The notes under the pieces are model-generated. The model did no database searches. It was not told the DNA's origin and worked only from the letters and a program-made list of their open reading frames with translations. 64,000 bases of DNA from Trichomonas vaginalis G3 (taxonomy: Eukaryota > Parabasalia > Trichomonadida > Trichomonadidae): contig NC_067203.1 in NCBI RefSeq assembly GCF_026262505.1, forward strand, positions 12,598,392 through 12,662,391, given 5' to 3'. Below are positions 58,457 to 64,000 of the stretch, piece after piece (the stretch's first letter is position 1; every line of letters starts with the position of its first letter). The position numbers and the translations under genes were made by a program.

Positions 58457-59542
58457 ATGAGCTTGAAAGAAGTATTCGAACAACATCCATGGAGGTCATT
58501 TAAGAAGTTCAATGAAGCAGCAAAAAGTTGGGGATTTACTAACAGAGCTGAAGTGAAAAAGTTCTTTGACAAAAATGTTGTACATCAAACAAAAATAAAC
58601 CCTTACGACTACTTTTTACCAATTTACTCCAACACTTCTGACGCATACCAATTTGACACTCTCATTCAAAGCAGAAAAGGAGGACATAAACCATTCCTCA
58701 TCTTCATTAATGTTAACACTCGTAAAGCATATGCATATCCAATGAAAAATAAAGGAACTCGTGAAGTGTTAAGAGTTTTACAAAAGTTTGTAGCAGAACA
58801 TAGTCCAAGTACTTTAACATCAGACCAGGATTCAGCATACCTCAGCAATGAAATCACAGATTTTCTCATTAAGCATAACATAACTCACTACACTACTGAA
58901 GACCATAACCATAACATACTCGGTATCATAAACCGCTTCATAAGGACTCTCAGAGATTTAAATCAAGAGCGAGACTTTACCGAAGAAACAATGAAACATT
59001 TTCTCGAAGTATATAATTCCTCAACACATTCTACAACAGGACATACACCAAATTCAATGACACAACAACAAGAAGAAAAGTATATACAAAAGAAACGAAG
59101 CCAAACACAAAATATCAGAAATTCAACACAATTTACCCTCATTCCTGGTACAAAAGTTCGTGTAGTTCTTGACGACAAACCGTTGACAAAGAAACGTTTA
59201 AGGTTAAGTCGAAATTATTATATCGTAGACTCTACGCAAGGTAATGGATATCTTATAAAAGCTGCTGACGACTCTATTGCGTTTTATCCTCGTCATAAAT
59301 TAGTCGAAAGTAGTAATGGCAAACTTGCTGAAACCATTGACGAAGCAAAGCGAGGAGTGGTTATTGAAATACTTGGCTATAACACAAACGATGACACTTA
59401 TAAAGTAAGATATGAAGGAGGCGTTGAAGATGTTATACCATCTAAGAACTTGAGAGAGTCGAAGCCAACACATCTGGGACCATTAGAGCGGGAGTATTGG
59501 AAAGATAAAAACATGCCAGAAAGAATAAGAAAATTCTTCTAA
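58457..59542 (+). CDS. DDE (rve-type) integrase, element C
   Basis: 361 residues from the ATG at 58457, intact. An N-terminal helical region is followed by the RNase H fold: AYQFDTLIQSRKGGH (first Asp), STLTSDQDSAYLSNEITDFL (second Asp) and NILGIINRFIRTLRDLNQE, aligned with the LGIID-type third site of Polinton integrases. The C-terminus has an SH3-like part (TLIPGTKVRVVLDDKPLTKK) and a chromo-like part (GVVIEILGYNTNDDTYKVRY) near 290-340. It has an N-terminal extension not present in the A/B enzymes. It lies just after the fibre gene in the same direction. Confidence 0.8.
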   Translation: MSLKEVFEQHPWRSFKKFNEAAKSWGFTNRAEVKKFFDKNVVHQTKINPYDYFLPIYSNTSDAYQFDTLIQSRKGGHKPFLIFINVNTRKAYAYPMKNKGTREVLRVLQKFVAEHSPSTLTSDQDSAYLSNEITDFLIKHNITHYTTEDHNHNILGIINRFIRTLRDLNQERDFTEETMKHFLEVYNSSTHSTTGHTPNSMTQQQEEKYIQKKRSQTQNIRNSTQFTLIPGTKVRVVLDDKPLTKKRLRLSRNYYIVDSTQGNGYLIKAADDSIAFYPRHKLVESSNGKLAETIDEAKRGVVIEILGYNTNDDTYKVRYEGGVEDVIPSKNLRESKPTHLGPLEREYWKDKNMPERIRKFF

Positions 59543-59626
59543 ACTTTTTCATTAGATGTAAATCAGACATGAACGAGAACAGTCATGATATCATTAAAGG
59601 TACCATTTATTTTAACATAAATGAAC

Positions 59627-59688
59627 AAAAAATAATGTTTATGTTAGCATGTTAGATCTAACACGTTTTCTAACCACTTTTCTAACAT
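59627..59688 (+). repeat. 62-bp inverted repeat, left arm of cassette
   Basis: Perfect complement of 60739-60800. It contains the inner palindrome TGTTAGATCTAACA. It lies 100 bp before the gene at 59791. Confidence 0.9.
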
Positions 59689-59699
59689 GGTCTAAAACT

Positions 59700-59790
59700 C
59701 TCGAAAATCATGAATTTTTGACATTTCCTTATGAAAGAAAAATAACGCTAATTTTTTTCTAAGAAAAATTTTTATCTTGTATGTAAAGAT
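59700..59790 (+). promoter_or_regulatory. duplicated upstream module of element C genes
   Basis: GACATTTCCTTATGAAAGAA, AACGCTAATTTTTTTCTAAG and TATCTTGTATGTAAAGAT lead to the ATG. An almost identical module is at 60836-60912 before the next gene, and its GCTAATTTTTTTCTAAGAAA core is also at about 62980-63000 before 63023. Confidence 0.6.
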
Positions 59791-60732
59791 ATGATTTCAA
59801 CAATAGGTTCTACAACACTTCAAACAACAACTTCACCAAACTCTTTAGTTATGAATCCAACATCTATGTTAGTAGAGATGAAAAGCTTCATTCCTTCTTC
59901 ATATACTTTTGAGACAGAAATACAAAGAATTAAGCAAGAACTTTTAACAAGTAATTTAGACTGTAGTGCGAAAGATGAAACAAATGAACAGTATCTTTAT
60001 GACATGCAGGATATTATTGACCATTTACCCAAATTACCGGAAGTTCAGCAACAAAAACTAACTATTCATGAATTCGATGAAATAGAAGTGAAACCAACTG
60101 ACTCAGTAGAAATAAAGAAGTTCATACGTAAAGTAAACTATGAGTTTCTAGGATATCATTGCAACCATAAAGTTATGGACAAAGATTGCGACATGGTATA
60201 TAAGAACATCTCTGACATATATAAATCTGGGGAGTTTAAGACATACGACAACTTTGTTTCATTAGTTGCTGAATGTGTATGGCAGATAAGAGATAAAGAT
60301 AAAAGATGTAAAATATGGAATGGACAAATAAAACCAACAACTTTTGAGTTAAAGAAAACCATTGACGCCTTAGTTGTTCTAGCAGGTCAAATTTCAATGT
60401 ATAACGCAAAAATGAATCCGCAATGTTCAAAATGTAAAGCAGCAATGAGGAAATATAACTACTCCGTCAAAGAGATAGAACGTATGAGAAACGACTATGC
60501 TGACTTAAAGAAAGAAGTAGAGAAACCAGCAGAAGATAAAATGGACATGTTAGCATTTCTGAACAAAAACTATCCAACAGCTGACGATTTCCTATTATCT
60601 GATGTCAAGAAGAAATATAAAGAAACCTTCGGCATAGTTAAAATTTTTGATATCCTTCGTGAAGAAATAGAAGCTACAAAACTGTTTAAAGTCATGAACC
60701 ATCGCAACATATACCATGTAAAACGCTTGTAA
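59791..60732 (+). CDS. unknown protein in an inverted-repeat cassette, element C
   Basis: 313 residues starting MISTIGSTTLQTTTSPNSLV. Acidic N-terminal half; a middle with His/Cys pairs (GYHCNHKVMDKDCDM, NPQCSKCKAAM) that might bind zinc; a short coiled coil; a C-terminal helical part (LNKNYPTADDFLLSDVKKKY, LFKVMNHRNIYHVKRL) that resembles a winged-helix DNA-binding end. It is enclosed by perfect 62-bp inverted repeats. A remnant of its start is in A at 17195. Possibly a regulator or recombinase accessory; not recognised. Confidence 0.55.
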   Translation: MISTIGSTTLQTTTSPNSLVMNPTSMLVEMKSFIPSSYTFETEIQRIKQELLTSNLDCSAKDETNEQYLYDMQDIIDHLPKLPEVQQQKLTIHEFDEIEVKPTDSVEIKKFIRKVNYEFLGYHCNHKVMDKDCDMVYKNISDIYKSGEFKTYDNFVSLVAECVWQIRDKDKRCKIWNGQIKPTTFELKKTIDALVVLAGQISMYNAKMNPQCSKCKAAMRKYNYSVKEIERMRNDYADLKKEVEKPAEDKMDMLAFLNKNYPTADDFLLSDVKKKYKETFGIVKIFDILREEIEATKLFKVMNHRNIYHVKRL

Positions 60733-60738
60733 ATAGTT

Positions 60739-60800
60739 ATGTTAGAAAAGTGGTTAGAAAACGTGTTAGATCTAACATGCTAACATAAACATTATTTTTT
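60739..60800 (-). repeat. 62-bp inverted repeat, right arm of cassette
   Basis: ATGTTAGAAAAGTGGTTAGA and onward, exact reverse complement of 59627-59688, starting 7 bp after the stop codon of the cassette gene. Confidence 0.9.
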
Positions 60801-60912
60801 CTATCTTAAGGAAATTCACGAAAATTCATGAGTTTTGACATTTCCTTATGACAGAAAAATAACGCTAATTTTTTTCTAAGAAAAATTTTTATTTTGTATG
60901 TAAAGACAGTAA

Positions 60913-61524
60913 TGACAAACATTGAGTTTGAAACAGTTAGAAAGATTGACAATGACACCAAAGTGGTTAGAATAGGTGATTTAAACGTAAGATACTCAAA
61001 GAAATACAACAAATATTCTTTGTCAGACATTATATCTCCATCTGGAAAGAAAACAAAGGACTGGGTTAGAAATGCTTCAACTCAGAAAATTTTGACAAGA
61101 AATCCTGAGCTTATGATATCAGTAGCATTTCATGGAACAAGAGCATATCTTCATTGACAAAAGTCTTATACCAATAGTTTTGTTATGGTTAGACCCAGTT
61201 GTTGGATATAACTTCATAACATATGGTTCATTCGACTCAGAACGTTGCAGTGAAGGCTTACTTTACATCGTTCAGAAACCGAAGGACTTCAATACAAAGA
61301 GATATAAGATAGGAAGACCATATAATATAACTCAAAGATATGACAGTACAGTCAATAGAGTCAAGGTTGTGTTCGTTAATGATATGAGAGCTGCAGAAAC
61401 AGAACTGCTTGAAGTTTTTGAGAAAATGTATGGTGCTCCCATGAAAGGTAAAGAAACGTTTGAAGTAGATGAGATAGATAAAGCTATAAAATTATTTGAC
61501 GAAGTTGCTGAAAAATACATGTAA
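60913..61524 (+). pseudogene. KilA-N-like protein with GIY-YIG/T5orf172-like C-terminus, element C, broken
   Basis: Close homologue of 16520-17131 in A (MTNIEFETVRKIDNDTKVVR; LLYIVQKPKDFNTKRYKIGR; ETELLEVFEKMYGAPMKGKE). The same gene in two unrelated elements, in opposite orientation, means it moves between them. One break is visible. Confidence 0.65.
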
Positions 61525-61603
61525 AGCGTTTATTTTTGGTCTTTTGTGAAAGTCAGAAAATAACGTTAGAATTTTTTTTATTTATTTTTTTATCTTGTAT
61601 GAA

Positions 61604-62440
61604 ATGACAGTAATGTCAACATCAGAGAACACAACAACTGCTATCGTTCATGAAGCCATAAATGAAGAATACGAGTACATACAATATAACAAACAACTTC
61701 GCCTCATTCGTTCGGTCAAAGATGACATGTACCAAATGCAAAGTATAATGAATGCTCTTCGTTCTACAAAGCAAGCATATCATTGGTTTGAAAACCAACA
61801 GACAAAAGAACTTTTAGAAGAATTTCCTCATATGATTGCTTCCCTCGGAAAACCGAGAGAAGAGATTCCGTACGAAAATCGCAAGAATTTGGCTCCTGGT
61901 TTGAAAGGATATTATGTTCATAGACTTTTAGTAAATGCTGTAGCAATGTGGGCTTGGCTCCGTTATGCTTGTTATATTTTCATGATGTTAGATGAACTAT
62001 ATAAAGCAGAACGTGGAGAGATGGAAAAGAAACTTCAAGCAAAAGATGAAGTCATTGAATCCAAAGACAAAAGCATACAGAAAAGAATACCACGTTCAGT
62101 ACCAAAAGGAAAGGAAAAGAGTTATAAGTATATGATATATACTGAAGAGTTGGAGAAAGAAGAAGATAAAGATATGGTTATGTTGCATTTAGTCAGAAGA
62201 AACAACAAGAGCTTTTATGACTTAGCTAAAATATATAAATCTGACAGAAACTGGTTCTATCGTGAAAACTTACCGATTTCAATGACACCGAATGAAGATG
62301 TGAAACAAATAGTTCAAGATACGTTACCTCAAACACACTATGACATCAAAGGTTGCACAATACTTACATTCAAAGAAGACTTAACATTACTGAAAGAAAA
62401 GATAACAGAATATTTCGACAACTTCAAAGAGGAAGAATGA
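61604..62440 (+). CDS. KilA-N domain protein, poxvirus/large-virus type, element C
   Basis: About 278 residues from the ATG at 61604; a start at 61613 is also possible. N-terminal KilA-N: YNKQLRLIRSVKDDMYQMQS, WFENQQTKELLEEF, GLKGYYVHRLLVNAVAMWAW and YACYIFMMLDELYKAE. A charged linker follows, then a C-terminal domain (KYMIYTEELEKEEDKDMVML, HLVRRNNKSFYDLAKIYKSD, NWFYRENLPISMTPNEDVKQ) like the DUF3627-type ends of poxvirus and iridovirus KilA-N proteins. Intact. Likely a DNA-binding regulator. Confidence 0.7.
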   Translation: MTVMSTSENTTTAIVHEAINEEYEYIQYNKQLRLIRSVKDDMYQMQSIMNALRSTKQAYHWFENQQTKELLEEFPHMIASLGKPREEIPYENRKNLAPGLKGYYVHRLLVNAVAMWAWLRYACYIFMMLDELYKAERGEMEKKLQAKDEVIESKDKSIQKRIPRSVPKGKEKSYKYMIYTEELEKEEDKDMVMLHLVRRNNKSFYDLAKIYKSDRNWFYRENLPISMTPNEDVKQIVQDTLPQTHYDIKGCTILTFKEDLTLLKEKITEYFDNFKEEE

Positions 62441-62458
62441 ACAAAAATATATTTTTGC

Positions 62459-62933
62459 TTAAATAGCTTCAGGGTCTATTTCTTCAACCATTTCACTTCC
62501 TTCGTCAATGTCAATAGAAGCTTCTTCAACCTTTGGTAAGAATTTCTGTATAACATCTTTGTTCGTTATTGTCTTCAGAGATGAAGGATAATATTTCACA
62601 TTTGTTTCACCCTTCTTATATTCTTTCTGTTCGGAAAGATTTAATAGCAATACTGAAGAAGTCAATGTTAGAGTTCTTTATGACAGTATAATGAGTATCT
62701 TTGACATTCACGAAGAAACTCTTTTGTTTCAAAACTACTGCTAACTCTTGTGAAGTATAACGTTTGCGGTCAATGACAATAGCTAATGGTCTGACATACT
62801 GACCGAACTTAGATTCTTTCACAAACTTCTTGTTAAAGATAACATTAACGTTTGCAGCACCATTGAACTCATTCTTGATGGCATTAGCGAGAGCATTGTA
62901 TGAAAAGAACTTGCAATCTTGCATGTGTTTCAT
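62459..62933 (-). pseudogene. unknown protein gene, element C, probably broken
   Basis: Starts MKHMQDCKFFSYNALANAIK with a beta-rich part (VRPLAIVIDRKRYTSQELAV, FFVNVKDTHYTVIKNSNIDF). The later part is acidic (VEEASIDIDEGSEMVEEIDP). No family recognised. It is convergent with the KilA-N gene and divergent from 63023. Confidence 0.45.
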
Positions 62934-63022
62934 TATAATAAAAAGTTCGAAATATTTTAAAACTAGCCTTAAAAAATCTAAGCTAATTTTTTTCTAAGAA
63001 ATTTTTTTATTTCCTACTAAAG

Positions 63023-64000
63023 ATGTATCGGAAGTTGTCTAAGTTAGAACACTCGGAAATAAAACAACTTCTTACAGAAGCTAACATAGATGTTGCAAAA
63101 CATTACGCGACAAACAAAAAAGCACTCGCTGACATCCTCAATGACTACAATGGTGAAATAACTTATGATAGAATTCATGAGTTCATAAATGCAAGAGCAT
63201 TTCCTTTAAATGACGTTGCTATTGACTTATATCATAGACGTTCAGTACCTCATGAAGTAAGAAGAGAAATGTTTGACATAACAAATGCGAACGTTGGTCA
63301 TACTCGTAAAGCTCTTTCGCATGATGTTCGTCAAGAGATGTTTGACATAACAAATGCAAACGTTGGTGAAACACGAAAGAGAGACGACACACTGAAACAA
63401 CAGAGAAGAGAGATGTTTAAAAGTGCTATAGAACAAGTTCGCAAAGCTAACGATGTCATTCATTCCATTGACGACAAACCAAAAGAAGGTGAGAGATGGT
63501 TAAAGAAAGATGAAGAGAATAGGAAGAGAAATGTGAAGTCAGGCAATAGACTCATTGACTTTAACATCGAAGCTTTAGATGAACCAAACAGAGACTACTT
63601 ACACAAACATTTCGGTAAGGTTTTCATGAGACTCTTAGAGAAGATTAAAATAAACTCCCAACAAAGATGGATGGTATGTTATAAACTTGGTGGAAAGTAT
63701 GAATGTTCTACGTTAAACCTCAATAATATTGGAACATTACTACATCAGCTCTTGAAGGAGAACTTTATATCAGAGATAGAAGCAAATGCCGCAGGTATTG
63801 TTGAAATGCACTATGACTTCTTCTTGACAAACATAAAGAATCTTACTGAAATAAAGATGTATGATTTAACAGAATATGAAGGCTTAACGATGTCAGATGT
63901 TAAGAAAGGAAAGCCACAGAAGCGACCATATAGAGATGAAAGCACACTGACAGAAAGACAGAAAAGATTATTGAACAGACTTAAACAAACAGGAGATAAA
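63023..64000 (+). CDS. large protein running off the window, possible start of element C polymerase
   Basis: The ATG at 63023 opens a frame of 326 codons without a stop to the window edge. It starts MYRKLSKLEHSEIKQLLTEA. A 23-residue unit REMFDITNANVGHTRK/GETRK is duplicated near 80-120. The part RWMVCYKLGGKYECSTLNLN with IGTLLHQLLKENF resembles in pattern the N-terminal region before PolB in viral polymerases, and polymerase is the one core gene not yet seen in C. The polymerase guess is inference only. Confidence 0.5.
   Translation, partial: MYRKLSKLEHSEIKQLLTEANIDVAKHYATNKKALADILNDYNGEITYDRIHEFINARAFPLNDVAIDLYHRRSVPHEVRREMFDITNANVGHTRKALSHDVRQEMFDITNANVGETRKRDDTLKQQRREMFKSAIEQVRKANDVIHSIDDKPKEGERWLKKDEENRKRNVKSGNRLIDFNIEALDEPNRDYLHKHFGKVFMRLLEKIKINSQQRWMVCYKLGGKYECSTLNLNNIGTLLHQLLKENFISEIEANAAGIVEMHYDFFLTNIKNLTEIKMYDLTEYEGLTMSDVKKGKPQKRPYRDESTLTERQKRLLNRLKQTGDK

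Larger units (their letters stand above)
33650..64000. mobile_element. element B: Maverick/Polinton, runs off the window
   Basis: Starts with inner terminal-repeat sequence (TTTTTGAGAGTCGTCGCCGT) and carries the same virion and replication modules as A. It is better preserved, with about ten breaks and an intact 1157-residue reading frame. Element C lies inside its fibre-partner gene from about 54656. The right end is outside the window. Confidence 0.85.
54656..64000. mobile_element. element C: different Maverick/Polinton nested in B, runs off the window
   Basis: Begins with a hairpin end inside B's partner gene. It carries its own pVI-like, partner, fibre, integrase, KilA-N and possible polymerase genes, all too diverged from A/B to align at the DNA level except the fibre repeats and the KilA-N/GIY-YIG-like gene. 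Only about two breaks are visible in the window, so it looks younger than its host element. The far end is outside. Confidence 0.75.

Noticed and set aside
1-64000. tRNA, rRNA or spliceosomal RNA genes
   Set aside because: I looked for T-loop and cloverleaf patterns and conserved rRNA blocks and saw none; short or divergent RNAs could still be missed.
1-64000. LTR retroelements, LINEs or mariner-type transposons
   Set aside because: No reverse transcriptase or mariner-like transposase was seen; the only DDE enzymes are the Polinton integrases.

Overview
The window looks like nuclear DNA of a parabasalid flagellate, a trichomonad such as Trichomonas or Tritrichomonas. It is AT-rich and no introns were seen. 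Host genes are short and single-exon. Two of them have an initiator-like TCAYTT just upstream of the ATG (EF-hand gene near 5401-5411; acidic-tail gene near 33450), and several stop codons are followed by A (TAAA, the trichomonad stop/polyadenylation overlap). Recognisable host genes are a frameshifted ankyrin-repeat gene, an EF-hand gene, a fringe-like glycosyltransferase and an axonemal inner-arm dynein light chain (DNALI1/p28). The dynein chain fits a flagellate.

About 85% of the window is Maverick/Polinton-type virus-like DNA in three pieces. Element A (5708-29963) has both ends: terminal inverted repeats (TIRs) of about 280 bp tipped with A/T runs, and a TAAAGT target duplication. It is heavily broken (roughly twenty or more breaks) and is the oldest. 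Element B (from about 33650 to beyond the window) is the same family, better kept (about ten breaks), with an intact 1157-residue reading frame. Element C (from about 54656 to beyond the window) is a different family. It sits inside B's fibre-partner gene and is the least broken, so it is probably the youngest.

A and B share a left virion module: a giant coiled-coil protein, a major capsid protein, a small reverse-strand gene, a small protein, a penton-like protein, an SF3 helicase, two small genes and an A32-like packaging ATPase. They also share a right replication/integration module: a B-family-like DNA polymerase, small virion-type proteins, a DDE integrase, a phage-like collar/fibre protein and a divergently transcribed fibre-partner protein. 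Between the modules is a cargo locus whose contents are unrelated in A and B. A has KilA-N genes, three kinds of satellite and an extra partner-family gene. B has about ten small genes, including an HNH-type endonuclease. A also carries a Dam-like adenine methyltransferase near its right end. C carries its own fibre, partner, integrase, KilA-N genes and what may be the start of a polymerase gene.

The host block between A and B (29970-33649) holds the glycosyltransferase, DNALI1 and an acidic-tail protein with a Myb-like site cluster. The host block left of A (1-5701) is mostly gene-poor and contains a striking run of hairpins at 3331-3592.

The most unusual observations are: a fibre protein whose ends are conserved but whose shaft is rebuilt from different His-x-His repeats in each element; an adjacent partner family that travels with it; a methyltransferase-derived patch inside A's left end bounded by microhomology; a gene in C enclosed by 62-bp perfect inverted repeats; and the exchangeable cargo locus.
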